The position numbers and the translations under genes were made by a program. Positions 42,849 through 52,100 of a DNA stretch of 64,000 bases are shown here, in pieces. The stretch lies in the NCBI GenBank assembly GCA_052146815.1, contig JBKQMG010000192.1:27398-91397 (forward strand). Reading direction: 5' to 3'. The notes beneath the pieces are model-generated. The model saw only the letters and a program-made list of their open reading frames with translations. It was not told the DNA's origin and did not search any database. Source of the stretch: DATJZH01 sp052146815 (GTDB lineage Bacteria > Actinomycetota > Actinomycetes > Streptosporangiales > Streptosporangiaceae). The stretch's first letter is position 1; each line of letters starts with the position of its first letter.

Positions 42849-43724
42849 TCAGGCGAATATGCCTGGCGGCGGGAGCGGGGACGGCTCGGCATGCGCATCG
42901 GTGATCGGGCCCGCTCCCGCGACGAAGCGGTCGAGGGGGGCGCCGGCCACCAGCCGGGTCGGGAACGGGTCGGCGGCTGCCCGCCTGGTTAGCTCGGCGA
43001 CCTGGAGCTTATGGCCGGCCGCGGCGACGACCAGGTTGCCGAACCTGCGCCCGCGCAGCACCGGCGTGTCCGCGATCACGCAGCCATGCCGGAACACCGC
43101 GAGCACCGCGGCCACCCGGCGGCGCGCGTGGGTCAGCGGCGGCCCGTCGGCGATGTTGGCTGCGTAGAGGCCCGTCGGCGCCAGCACCCTGGCCACGGCG
43201 GCGGTGAACTCCGCCGACGTCAGGTGGGCCGGAGTCCGCCCCCCGGCGAAGACGTCCGCGACCACCACGTCGAACGACCCGGCTGGCGCCTGCTCCACGG
43301 CCGCCCGGGCATCGGCCGTGCGTACGCTGATCCGGCCGCTCCGAGACCGCGACCGGGCGGGCTGATCCAGCGGCAGCCGCTCCCGGACCAGCCTGGTGAG
43401 CGCAGGGTCAGACTCGACCGCCAGCTGACTGGAGCCCGGCCGGGTCGCGGCCACGTAACGGGCCAGCGTCAATGCGCCCCCGCCCAGGTGCAGCACGCGC
43501 AGCGGCGCCCCGGCCGGCGCGGCGAGATCGATCAGGTGCCCGAGCCGCCGCATGTACTCGAATTCCAGGTGCCGCGGATCATCAAGATCGACAAAGGACT
43601 GCGGCACGCCGCCCGCCAGCAGCATCCATGCTCGCGGCCGGTCAAGGTCGCGCAGCAGCTCGACCTGGCTCGCTTCAGGCCGGCCACCCTCAGGTGTCCC
43701 CGCGTCCCGCTGGTTATCGGGCAT
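42849..43724 (-). CDS. Spermidine-synthase-like methyltransferase-fold protein
   Basis: A 291-residue protein related to polyamine synthases: RHLEFEYMRRLGHLIDLAAP, RVLHLGGGALTLARYVAATR (cofactor loop), VESDPAL, and DVVVADVFAGGRTP. The gatekeeper residues that bind putrescine are not clear, so the substrate could be something else; such stand-alone proteins are frequent in actinomycetes. Start at 43724 is tentative, as the frame is open to 43814. It lies 50 bp downstream of the dead LanC gene on the same strand. Confidence 0.75.
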   Translation of the reverse strand: MPDNQRDAGTPEGGRPEASQVELLRDLDRPRAWMLLAGGVPQSFVDLDDPRHLEFEYMRRLGHLIDLAAPAGAPLRVLHLGGGALTLARYVAATRPGSSQLAVESDPALTRLVRERLPLDQPARSRSRSGRISVRTADARAAVEQAPAGSFDVVVADVFAGGRTPAHLTSAEFTAAVARVLAPTGLYAANIADGPPLTHARRRVAAVLAVFRHGCVIADTPVLRGRRFGNLVVAAAGHKLQVAELTRRAAADPFPTRLVAGAPLDRFVAGAGPITDAHAEPSPLPPPGIFA

Positions 43725-43774
43725 ACCGCCATTGTCCGGCGGCGTTACCTGCGTCGCTCCCAGGGGTCCGCTGC

Positions 43775-44500
43775 TCACGTCCAGGAGGGCGCGTGCGGCC
43801 AGCGCACGACCCACGGGTCGCCCGCCAGGTGACGATGCATGCGCAGCAGCGTCGAGCCAATGCCAGGGGCTCCCTGCAGGTAGGTCGTCTCCGGCGGCAG
43901 GTCCGGTCGGGCAGGCGGAACTCGTAGTTGGACCACCGCATTCCTGCCGGATCGATGATCGCCCGTTCCAGCAGGTCGTCGGCCAGCGTCCTGGCGAACG
44001 CCAGATACTCGGGACGGTCCTCCACGCGGTTCAGGTCAAGGAAGAACTCGGCGACTCCGGCGGAGCCGCAGCACCGGGCGACGTTGTCCCAGAATCCCGG
44101 CTCCCGGCGCTCGGGAATGCCGCTCGCCAGATCGGCCCTGGCTGCTCGACGCAGCCAGCTGCTCCAGTCAGGCGAGCCCGTTGTCAGTTCCAGCTGGCGG
44201 GAAGAGCCAGCCCAGGCCCGGCGGCCCGGGACACCAGCCGAGCGTAAAGAGGTCCGTGCCACCGGGATCATGATGAAACGCGGCGCAGGTGTCATCCTCG
44301 GCGCGCACGGTCGTCATCACCCACTGCGTCCCGGGCCAGGCTGCCGTCCAGAAATCGCGGTTCGACCGGTCACCTGCTCCAGGCGGGCGAGGAAGAACGC
44401 GATACCGGCCGTCCCGTGAGCGAAGTTGGGGAAGCGCCTCTTGTCATCGGGCCGGTCCAGTTCGTAGGCCCGGCCGTCCACGCGCGACGAGCAGCAGCGC
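43775..44500 (-). pseudogene. LanC-like lanthionine synthetase, decayed
   Basis: Reading down the minus strand, LanC blocks appear in order but in different frames: RRFPNFAHGTAGIAFFLARL (around 44400), DLFTLGWCPGPPGLG (about 44230), GFWDNVARCCGSAGVAEFFL (about 44075), and PPETTYLQGAPGIGSTLLRM (about 43880) before a stop at 43775. The zinc/catalytic motif that reads WCHG in active LanC-like enzymes is WCPG here; the CCG zinc motif survives. At least three frame changes exclude a working enzyme. N-terminal extent is unclear, perhaps to 44560. No precursor peptide gene could be supported nearby. Confidence 0.75.
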
Positions 44501-45241
44501 GGTGGCCAGCGATCTGACCACCTTCTCGGTCACCTCCGGGTTATCGGCGACCTGCTGCTGCACGCGGTCGCGAGCCGTACCAGCCGGGGCAGCGCGGCCT
44601 CGCGCGCCGCACGCCCGGCCACCCTGGCGCTACGGCCAGCCTCCATGGCCTTATCCACCGCATGCGCGCTTCGGGCGGCTTCGATCCGGTCCTTCGCGCC
44701 GCTTTGCGCCCGCCGCGTTAGCGCTTCCACTCGCGGAGACTTCTCGACCGCCTGGCCGAGCGCTTTCCCAAGTTCTTTCGTCCTGGTTCTGTGGTTCTAT
44801 CGGGCCAGGCTACTGTCGCTGGCGGGCTCATTCTCGGCGGGGTCGGCACCGGACTTCTGCCACCACTCAGGCTTGTCACCCACTGCGTCCCCCTGGGCGC
44901 CGATCGATTGTCCGCCCGTACAGTCTGCGCCGCCGCAGGCCAGGCCGCAATGAATGCCGATCAGACAGAGCCGGTCGCCCGGCAGAAGTACTGCCCATGT
45001 TTGCAACACTTTCGGCAGCTTTCAGGGCGGCCGAGGGAAGGCACTGCATCGAGCCTGGCCGGTCCTTAGGCCGGCCCTTACCTCCAGACACAGTCAATAA
45101 TGGCTTTTCGGGTATCGCGTAACAACTGGCATGCGAGATGCTGGGGCTTGAACGCAGTCGGGCTGGCGAACGTCTGCAGCTCGCCGTCAGGCAGCCGCGC
45201 CGAAGGCCAGCGGCCGGATGGGAAGCCCGGGGGGCAGCGCG
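44501..45241. other. Gene-poor stretch before the CHAT protease gene
   Basis: About 740 bp. On the minus strand 44530-44730 encodes an Arg/Ala-rich helical segment (KDRIEAARSAHAVDKAMEAG) which may be the eroded front of the LanC gene or another lost gene. A minus-strand frame at 44797-45009 is Cys/Gly-rich but has no leader typical of lanthipeptides. The last 120 bp should contain the promoter of the CHAT gene, but no clear -35/-10 pair is visible. Confidence 0.4.
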
Positions 45242-48200
45242 ATGTGGGCGCTTTTTGAGCAACGACTAGAAGCGGAGAACCCGCTCGGGGCTGAGATCCG
45301 GGCCCGCGAAATGATCGAGAAATTCGTCAGCCTGCCAGCCGCTGAGGGCGACCCTGAGTTCGGCAGCGCGCTTGCAGCACTTGGTCAGGCTGATTTCCGC
45401 GCACTGTATAACCGCCTGGTCCAGCTGACCGGCGGTCCGGACGGGCTTATCGCGGGCCCGGCACTTGAGGAACGGCCGCTCAGGGAACGGCGCCTGGCCG
45501 AACTGCGGCTGCAGGCCAGCGCTTTTCGCGCCGCGATGACGGGCGGCAAGGGCAACGTGGCCAAGACAGATCTAACCGCCATCCGGGCCTGCGCTCCCGT
45601 TGACGAGCGGATCGAGGAGGTCGTGCCCCGGGCGGTCGCCTACGGTGCGACGGATGCAGACGTAGCAGTACTGTCGTCGGCGGTATGTGAATATCGCGCC
45701 ATCGCTGCGGACGCCGTCCTTTCCGCGTCCGGCAGCCGGCTGATCGCAGACAAGGTGGCACGCGCACTCGACAGCCTCGGCCGGGCGTCGGACTCGCTGG
45801 CCGATTATGCCGCCGCTGAGATCTACTTCGCTGACGCCCAGCGGGCCTACGCCGCGACAGGGGATGAGCGCGCAGCCGCCACGTGCGCGCAAAAACAGGA
45901 CGCGGCCGCTCAGCGGCAGGTGCCAGACGGAGATCGCAAGCTGCACCAGCTGCTGGCCAGTCTCGTCACCGCGCCGGCACGGTCGCTGGAGCGAGCGCAG
46001 GCGCTTGTCGGCCTCGCAGAACTGGCCCACGGCAACGGCGACGAGTTCGAAGCCCGGATTCGCCTCGCGGAGGCGCTTGACGAGCTGGCCGCCTGCGGAT
46101 TCGGGATACCCGGGCCTGAGGGGGTCGAGCAGGCGGTCACGCGCTGGATCGAGGCGATCCCGCCGGGCGGCAGCGAAGACCCCAACCATTTCCTGGCCGC
46201 GATCACCACGGTGCTGGTCCTGCACACCCAGGTCACGGTGCTGGGGCAAGCGCTTCTGCCCGGCCAGGCTCCCGCCGAGCAGGAGATGTGGCAGCTCGCC
46301 GAGATCGCCCGGGCCATTCCGGAGCACACGGAGGCAGTCCGCAGGCGACTGCAGGCACGGCTTGGCGAGAACGCGCCTGACTCCCCCAGTGCGCAACCGC
46401 CGCGCGACCAGGATGATTCTGACAGGGAGTTCCGCTTCGTCATGCGGTCCGTGCACGCGCAGCTCGACATGGCCGCGGCACCGCCTGACGACGCCAGCGC
46501 AATGGAGCAGTGGAAGGAAGAAGCAGCCCATTGCGTCCAGCGCGCCCGTGCCCTGGGCATGCCGTTCACCCTGGCCCAGGCGCTGGACGCTGCGGCTCGC
46601 GTGCGGTTCGTCGCGGGTGACCTCGATGCCGCGATCGCCTTCTTCGAGGAGGCATACCGCACAGCCGCCAGCCTGGCCGGCAAGCAGGCAGCTGACCAGG
46701 CCATTATCGAGGCAACTGCGCTGGCGAAGCTGCATACCCAGCGCGGGGATCTCGCTGCGGCCTCCGATGCGGCCGGCCGGGCGATCGACCTCATCGAACG
46801 AGACCGCTACCGCGTCAATGCTCCGTTCCAGCAGGCGGCGTATCTCGCCCCGCATGTCGACGCGTTCACGGCCGGGGTATTCAGCGCGTGGAAGCTCGGC
46901 CATCACGACACGATGCTCCAGCGCATGGAGCTGTCGAAAGCACGCGCGTCAATCCGGCAGCTATTCAGCCCGTCCCGCCACGCCCCGGCCGACTCCCCGT
47001 ACCCGGACGCGGTGCTCCTCGACCGCCAGCTAGGCGAGCTGAGCGCCGCGATCCACCAGCCGTCCCCGGCGGCCGAGGAGCAGGCTCTTCGCCGACGCCG
47101 CCTGGAGCTCTGGGACCTGCGCGCCGGCGCGCGCAGCGATCCGGAGACGACACCCCCGGCCGTCACCGTGGCGGGCATCCAGTCGCTGCTCGAACCCGAC
47201 GAGGTCATCCTCTACTACTACTGGCTGACCCGGCAGGTCCTGCTCATCGTGACGATCACCTCGGACGCTATCGCGGTCGATCGAAGCGTCCTCACGGCGG
47301 AAGACCGCAGCAGGCTCGAGCTGCTCATCGACGAGCTCAGCTCGCTCACCGGATCAAACCTCAGCCTCGACGCGGCCTTCATCACGCCGCTGGCGCCGGT
47401 CCTCGTTCCGGTGGAGGGCCGGCCGCTGATGGACGGCAAGGCCAAGATGGTGATTTCCCCGCACCGGCTGCTGCACTGGTATCCATTTGCGGCGATGCCT
47501 TATCTCGACGAGCCGCTGGTGCGGACATTCACGCTTTGCCAGGCGCCGAACCTCACCAGCCTGCTGGTGCCAAGGGACACGCCCGGCAAAGTCCGGATCG
47601 CCGGGGTCGCGGTCAGCGCGTTCCCTGGCCGGGAACAGACGCTGCATGCGCTGCCGCAGGTAAGCCGCGAGACATCGCAGATGGCCGCGTCCTATATGGC
47701 CGCAGGAATACCGGTGAGCCTGATGCGGGAACCGCGCCGGGCGGACATCGTCCGCGCCCTGTCAGACGGGACCCTCAGCGAGGCCTGGTGCCTGCACATC
47801 GCCACGCACGGCTACAGCATCGACGACGAGCTCTCCAGGGATGCTCCGCTGGAATCGATGCTGGAGCTCGCCGATGGCTCGGTGGATGGTTACGAGATCG
47901 CGTCGGCAGGTCTTCGATGCGAGATCGTCGTACTGACCGCATGCGACTCAGGGCAGCTCGCCATCCGCGGCCGCGGCATGGCCGAGCAGCCCGGTGATGA
48001 GCTCTTCGGGCTGCCTGCCGCCTTCATCGAATCCGGCTGCGCCAGCGTGCTCGCGCCAGCGTGGCCCGCCGACGAAGAGGCCATGTCGCAGATCGTCAGC
48101 GCCTTCCACCGCCACCTGGCACATTCCGCCGCGCCCGAGGCAGCCCTGGCGCTGGCGCAGCGAGAGTTTCTCGACAGCGCGAATGCCAAGACTCGCCGAG

Positions 48201-48361
48201 CATATTTCTGGGCATCACTGCTGCTGACCGCCATTGGCCGGCCCCTGTCAGGAAACGGCGGCAGCTCAGCGCACAATGGCCGGGCGCGCGCGGGCGCCCC
48301 TGGGACACATCCGGCAGCGGCCCTGAAACACGCCGAAGGCGAGGAGACATCCAGTGACTGA
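45242..48361 (+). CDS. CHAT-domain protease with helical-repeat N-terminus
   Basis: A 1039-residue protein. Residues 1 to about 640 are alpha-helical and TPR-like (for example AAIAFFEEAYRTAASLAG, AAASDAAGRAIDLIERDRYR). The C-terminal CHAT (caspase-HetF-associated) domain begins around PPAVTVAGIQSLLEPDEVIL and holds the cysteine-protease dyad: His856 in LHIATHGYS and Cys901 in VVLTACDSG. The final part SGCASVLAPAWPADEEA is the usual CHAT end, followed by an unstructured tail. CHAT proteases act as activated effectors in bacterial immunity. ATG 45242 is preferred to 45218 because GGGGGG lies 8 bases before it. The stop overlaps the EACC1-like gene by 8 bp. Confidence 0.92.
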   Translation: MWALFEQRLEAENPLGAEIRAREMIEKFVSLPAAEGDPEFGSALAALGQADFRALYNRLVQLTGGPDGLIAGPALEERPLRERRLAELRLQASAFRAAMTGGKGNVAKTDLTAIRACAPVDERIEEVVPRAVAYGATDADVAVLSSAVCEYRAIAADAVLSASGSRLIADKVARALDSLGRASDSLADYAAAEIYFADAQRAYAATGDERAAATCAQKQDAAAQRQVPDGDRKLHQLLASLVTAPARSLERAQALVGLAELAHGNGDEFEARIRLAEALDELAACGFGIPGPEGVEQAVTRWIEAIPPGGSEDPNHFLAAITTVLVLHTQVTVLGQALLPGQAPAEQEMWQLAEIARAIPEHTEAVRRRLQARLGENAPDSPSAQPPRDQDDSDREFRFVMRSVHAQLDMAAAPPDDASAMEQWKEEAAHCVQRARALGMPFTLAQALDAAARVRFVAGDLDAAIAFFEEAYRTAASLAGKQAADQAIIEATALAKLHTQRGDLAAASDAAGRAIDLIERDRYRVNAPFQQAAYLAPHVDAFTAGVFSAWKLGHHDTMLQRMELSKARASIRQLFSPSRHAPADSPYPDAVLLDRQLGELSAAIHQPSPAAEEQALRRRRLELWDLRAGARSDPETTPPAVTVAGIQSLLEPDEVILYYYWLTRQVLLIVTITSDAIAVDRSVLTAEDRSRLELLIDELSSLTGSNLSLDAAFITPLAPVLVPVEGRPLMDGKAKMVISPHRLLHWYPFAAMPYLDEPLVRTFTLCQAPNLTSLLVPRDTPGKVRIAGVAVSAFPGREQTLHALPQVSRETSQMAASYMAAGIPVSLMREPRRADIVRALSDGTLSEAWCLHIATHGYSIDDELSRDAPLESMLELADGSVDGYEIASAGLRCEIVVLTACDSGQLAIRGRGMAEQPGDELFGLPAAFIESGCASVLAPAWPADEEAMSQIVSAFHRHLAHSAAPEAALALAQREFLDSANAKTRRAYFWASLLLTAIGRPLSGNGGSSAHNGRARAGAPGTHPAAALKHAEGEETSSD

Positions 48362-48701
48362 GCTAATCCTTCACGGCATACCGGAATCTGGCACGGACCC
48401 GGCTGAAGCGGCCGTCGTCCTCAACGAATACCTTCGTGACCTCGCGGAGGTTGAGCCCGTCTCCGTAGAGGTTGAGCAGCCCCGGCTGGGGCCCGCCGAG
48501 ATCCTGGCCATCATCGAGCTCGCCAACAACGCGATCGACCTGGCCCAGAAACTCGCTGCCTTCATCAAATCCCATCACGACAAGGGCGATGCAAAGCTCA
48601 AGGAGATCGAGATAGAGATAGACGGCCGGCGCGTTCGGGTGGGGAGCCTGACGCCCGACCAGCAGCGCCGCCTCACAGCCGCGATTGCCGAAGGAAGCTG
48701 A
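48354..48701 (+). CDS. EACC1-like small partner protein of the CHAT protease
   Basis: A 115-residue protein starting GTG inside the end of the CHAT gene. Layout: beta-strand/helix N-terminus with PESGTDPAEAAVVLNEYLRD, a strand SVEVEQ, an amphipathic segment LGPAEILAIIELANNAIDLA followed by QKLAAFIK, then a strand pair IEIEIDGRRVRVGSL and a last helix. This matches in order and size the effector-associated constant component EACC1 described in actinobacterial conflict systems (short N-terminal part, MGxxLDVIxxxxxxxxxLxxA helix, then a VxIEIDGxxVxV hairpin). It probably docks to or controls the protease. Assignment is by pattern, without a search. Confidence 0.6.
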   Translation: MTELILHGIPESGTDPAEAAVVLNEYLRDLAEVEPVSVEVEQPRLGPAEILAIIELANNAIDLAQKLAAFIKSHHDKGDAKLKEIEIEIDGRRVRVGSLTPDQQRRLTAAIAEGS

Positions 48702-48877
48702 CAGCGCCGGCTCCGCACGCGGTCACGGTCTGCTCCCCGTGGCGACGGCCGGGGGGCGTGGAATGCTGGGTACCGCGCGGCCGGCTCCGGCCGCGCTGAT
48801 CATTTGCTGGCCGGCCGGGCCCGCCAGCATTGGCTCCGCGCCAGACGAGCAGCGCCAGAGGGGAAAGACCGGCTGAG

Positions 48878-49823
48878 ATGAGCAGTGTGCCTCATGACAT
48901 CACCGTGCCCGGGCGGCCCGAGGTGCAGGAGGTATCCGCCGGGGTCTACGCCTACATCCAGCCCGACGGCACCTGGTGGATCAGCAACACGGGCTTTCTG
49001 ACCGGGCCGCAGGGAGTCATCAGCATTGACACCTGCTCCACCGAGCGCCGGACCCGGGCTTTCCAGGACGCCATCGCGGCGGTGACCGCGGCGCCGGTGC
49101 GCACGGTGATCAACACCCATCATCACGGCGATCACACCTTCGGGAACTGCCTGTTCCCTGGCGCGGCGATCGTCGGTCATGAGCGCGCGCGAGCCGAGGC
49201 CATCGCCTTCGGGCCGCCGCGCGAGTTGCCGTTCTGGGACGGACCCGACTGGGGCGAGCTGGCTCTCGACCCGCCGTTCGTCACCTTCACCGACCAGATA
49301 GCCCTGCACGCCGGCGACCTGAGGGCGGAAGTCCGCTACGTGGGCACCGCCGCGCATACCACCAATGACTCGATCATCTGGATCCCGGAGCGCTCGGTTC
49401 TTTTCTGCGGCGACCTGATCTTCAACGGCGGGACGCCGTTTCTGCTCATGGGCTCGGTGTCCGGCGCCATCGACGTCCTGGACCATGTCCTGCGCCCACT
49501 CGGCGCGCAGATCATCGTGCCCGGTCACGGCCCGGTCTTCGAGGATGCCGGGCCCATGGACGCCACGCTGGACTACCTAAGTTTCGTGCACGACCTGGCT
49601 CTCCGCGGCCAGCGCGCGGGGCTGTCCCCGCTGCAGGCCGCTCAGGAAGCGGACCTCGGCCGCTTCCGCCGGCTGGCCCGACGCGGAGCGGATCGTCGGC
49701 AACCTGCACCGTGCCTACGCCGAGCTCGACGGCGCCCCGCCCGGCGCCGCCATCGACATACCCGCCGCGCTCGCCGACATGGTCACCTACAACGGCGGCG
49801 TCCCCCTCACCTGCCTGGCCTGA
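48878..49823 (+). pseudogene. Metallo-beta-lactamase-fold hydrolase with a C-terminal frameshift
   Basis: Residues 1-265 are a regular MBL-fold protein: VRTVINTHHHGDHTFGN holds the HxHxDH zinc motif, VGTAAHTTND the next histidine, SVLFCGDLIFNGG the bridging aspartate, and IIVPGHGPVFED the last histidine. Around 49668, after DLGRF, the frame becomes Arg-rich nonsense; removing one C there restores AGWPDAERIVGNLHRAYAEL and an end at VTYNGGVPLTCLA (stop 49821-49823). All metal ligands precede the shift, so the truncated or altered protein might still be active. Family: cyclase/quinone-type MBL hydrolases. Confidence 0.75.
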
Positions 49824-49863
49824 CCGGAATCCGCGCTCCCGGCGCCGGTTGACCGGGCGCTGC

Positions 49864-50020
49864 CGACGGCAAGCGCCGGCTCTGTACGGCACTGGCCGGC
49901 TCGGTGACGCGCGGCGAGTACCGCGCCCTCGAAGACGCCAGGCACAGCAACATCACCGCCGACCGTCAGGACGCCGTTGTCCAGGCACTCCGCCAGCTCG
50001 TCGAGAGGGCGGGCAGCTGA
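49864..50020 (+). pseudogene. C-terminal fragment of an alpha/beta hydrolase
   Basis: A frame without start reads LCTALAGSVTRGEYRALEDA then RHSNITADRQDAVVQALRQL and stops at 50018. This resembles the end of alpha/beta hydrolases (LAxALPxGxxxxLxGQxHxV... followed by the last helix), including the catalytic-histidine position (ARH). The rest of the gene is not present. Confidence 0.45.
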
Positions 50021-50053
50021 CGGCGCGTCCCGGCCGGCCGCGGGCGGCCAGGT

Positions 50054-50617
50054 TCAGCGGGCCTGGCTGCTTCTTCCGGGCGCGATCTTGTCGGCTGTGA
50101 CGCTGGCGCCGTCGCGGCTGCTGACCGGGGGCAGCGCGCCGGCGCGGCCGAGCGTGCGGGTGAGCAGGATGACCACGGCGTTGAGAATGAGGGCATCGGT
50201 GATAGCTCCGGCGGGCACGTGGTGCACGGTCATCCAGGTTTCTGAGCTGGGAGCCGAACCAGTGCACGGATCGTGGGAGAACGCCATTCGCGCGCCCATG
50301 ATGGCGACCCAGAGGGCGGCGTAGCCGAAGCCGCTGCGGCTGACGGGCCTGCCCGTCCTCGGACTGCGGTAGACCCGCATGAGCGCGGTCGCCAGCAGGC
50401 CGAGCAGGACGCCGGCGGCGAGCCCGGCCAGCTCCAGGTGCAGGCCGGTTCCGTGCGTGGACAGGGACTTGAGGTAGATCGCGATGATCGCGCCGGCCAG
50501 CACGAGGGGCCGCAGGACCCGGAACCAGGTGATCTTGCGGTGCGGGCCGAGATCGGCCTCCAGGACGACGGCGAGGACGATGACGTTGATGAGCAGGGCC
50601 TGGCTGAGTTCAGACAT
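50054..50617 (-). CDS. DUF1453-like membrane protein
   Basis: A 187-residue protein with five membrane helices, opening MSELSQALLINVIVLAVVLE. A conserved charged segment RVYRSPRTGRPVSRSGFGYA sits in a cytoplasmic loop, and the GARMAFSHD helix end follows. It resembles the DUF1453/CcdC-type proteins that occur singly or as a divergent pair. The opposite-strand gene at 50878 looks like its broken partner. AAGGAGC precedes the ATG. Function unknown. Confidence 0.7.
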   Translation of the reverse strand: MSELSQALLINVIVLAVVLEADLGPHRKITWFRVLRPLVLAGAIIAIYLKSLSTHGTGLHLELAGLAAGVLLGLLATALMRVYRSPRTGRPVSRSGFGYAALWVAIMGARMAFSHDPCTGSAPSSETWMTVHHVPAGAITDALILNAVVILLTRTLGRAGALPPVSSRDGASVTADKIAPGRSSQAR

Positions 50618-50734
50618 GCCGGTGACGCTCCTTCGAGCATTAGGTCTTCGTGGCGGACATCACCGACACTGCCGCGGGCACTGGGTGCAGCACGTCGGAG
50701 CGCGGGCTCAACTACGGCATGCAGCGGCCGACGG

Positions 50735-50761
50735 CGTCTCATGCCGCCCTGGCATGAGACG
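50735..50761. promoter_or_regulatory. 11-bp-arm palindrome between divergent genes
   Basis: CGTCTCATGCC (50735-50745), five bases, then its exact complement (50751-50761). It lies between the divergent DUF1453-like genes, 118 bp from each start, so it could be a regulator site for both or a transcriptional hairpin. I recognise no regulator. Confidence 0.5.
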
Positions 50762-50877
50762 GCATGAAGATCGCCATAGTTTCCCCACCCGGATCTCGGT
50801 CCGCGGTCCGATGTCCAGGGCGGCGGCCGTCTCTAGCGTCAGCAGGGACAGTTCAGCTCCCGACGTGAGGAACATCC

Positions 50878-51186
50878 GTGTCAGAGGTCTTGCAGGTGCT
50901 TGCGGTCGTCGCGATCGTGGCCTACGTCATCGGCCGCCAGCTCAAGGGTGAGCCGCTGCGGGGCAAGCGGGTCGTACTGCTGCCCGCCATCCTGGCCGTT
51001 ATCGGCGTGGTCGACTTGACCAGAACCGCCGCCACATTCAGCTCGCAGATGTCGTCCCTGCCCCGCTCGTCAGCTGCCTGGCTCGTCAGCTGCTGGCTGG
51101 GCGCTGACCACGAACCTGCCAGGGCGGGCGATGGTCAGCGTGAGGACGGCCCGGCCCTGATGCGAGCCGACGCTGTAGGTGACTGA
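50878..51186 (+). CDS. Truncated DUF1453-like membrane protein
   Basis: Starts GTG: MSEVLQVLAVVAIVAYVIGR, QLKGEPLRGKRVVLLPAILA, two good membrane helices typical of the DUF1453-like partner of the gene at 50054. After VVDLTRT the sequence turns polar and low quality (SSQMSSLPRSSAAW...), and the expected three further helices are missing. About 50 residues are real, the remaining 50 are read-through into a remnant on the opposite strand. Probably a dead 5' fragment. Confidence 0.55.
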   Translation: MSEVLQVLAVVAIVAYVIGRQLKGEPLRGKRVVLLPAILAVIGVVDLTRTAATFSSQMSSLPRSSAAWLVSCWLGADHEPARAGDGQREDGPALMRADAVGD

Positions 51187-51318
51187 CGACTGGTAATGAC
51201 TCAGGCCTGTCACGGCTGCGCCCTGCGACGCGGGCGTGAGGACGTTCACGCCAAAGGACGGGATGCTCCCGCTCTGAGCGCCCGGGCCCTCGTAGGAGAC
51301 GACGTAGCCGCCGGGCTG
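51070..51318 (-). pseudogene. Remnant of an extracellular ligand-like domain (kinase-associated type)
   Basis: A minus-strand frame with no start (preceded by TGA) reads PGGYVVSYEGPGAQSGSIPS then FGVNVLTPASQGAAVTGLSH, YQSSVTYSVGSHQGRAVLTL and TIARPGRFVVSAQP before a stop at 51070. This pattern matches the extracellular beta-sandwich that ends some actinobacterial membrane proteins and Ser/Thr kinases. Only the domain's C-terminal portion is left. Confidence 0.45.
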
Positions 51319-51488
51319 TCAATTGATCAGCAAACAGCGGCCTTTGCGGGCGATTCCTGCTCAGCAGCGGAAGGCTTTGCTGCCGCATTAGATCGTCGTC
51401 GGCTCTCGCTGCCCTTCATTCCGGGGCCAGCCAGGCCGCCTCCGTCGCCCGTCCGCGGCCGGCCCGGGCAGGCGTCGGGCCTGAGACG

Positions 51489-52100
51489 ATGGCTGCGGCA
51501 GCCGTCCATAATGACGTCGTGCCGCCACTTGCCGAGCCCGCCGTCACGCCGGGCAGCCTCGCCCGGCTGCCGCAGCCGGTCCTGGATCTGAACGACTTTG
51601 TCCTGCGTCCCTGGCGGACGTCGGACGCGACTGCCGTCGCCGAGGCTTACAGCGAGGCTGGCATCCAGCGCTGGCACGTGCGGTCGATGACCGAGGATGA
51701 GGCCCTGACCTGGATCGAGTCATGGCCGCGCCGTTGGCGCGAGGAGACCGGGGCCAGCTGGGCGCTGGCCAGCGGATCGCTCCTGCTTGGCCAGGTCAGC
51801 CTCCGCCGCCTGACCCTGGCCGATGGCACCGGCGAGGTGTCCTACTGGGTGATGCCCGCCGCGCGCGGGCAGCAGGTGGCAACGCGGGCGCTGCGGGCCC
51901 TGACCGCATGGGTCTTCGATCAGCTCGGACTGCACCGGATGCAGCTGGCCCACTCCACGGGTAATCCGGCCTCGTGTCATGTGGCAGGAAACGCCGGCTA
52001 CCGGCTCGAGGGGACCATGAGAGGTGAGGGGCTGCATACGGACGGCTGGCACGACATGCATCTGCACGCTCGCCTTGCCGGCGATCAGATCGGTTTATAA
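51489..52100 (+). CDS. RimJ/RimL-type GNAT acetyltransferase
   Basis: A 203-residue acetyltransferase. FVLRPWRTSDATAVAEAYSE, then the motif A area VSYWVMPAARGQQVATRALR and the tail LGLHRMQLAHSTGNPASCHV with GNAGYRLEGTMRGEGLHTDG. This is the Acetyltransf_3 group acting on N-terminal amines or small molecules, cytoplasmic. The first 30 residues are variable; an internal start near VLDLNDF is possible. Confidence 0.85.
   Translation: MAAAAVHNDVVPPLAEPAVTPGSLARLPQPVLDLNDFVLRPWRTSDATAVAEAYSEAGIQRWHVRSMTEDEALTWIESWPRRWREETGASWALASGSLLLGQVSLRRLTLADGTGEVSYWVMPAARGQQVATRALRALTAWVFDQLGLHRMQLAHSTGNPASCHVAGNAGYRLEGTMRGEGLHTDGWHDMHLHARLAGDQIGL

Noticed and set aside
44797..45009. Lanthipeptide precursor next to the LanC remnant
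   Set aside because: The Cys/Gly-rich frame lacks a recognisable leader and a Ser/Thr-Cys core pattern; composition fits a chance frame.
48878..49823. Programmed frameshift in the MBL hydrolase gene
   Set aside because: No slippery heptamer with a downstream structure at 49668; a one-base insertion or sequencing error is simpler.
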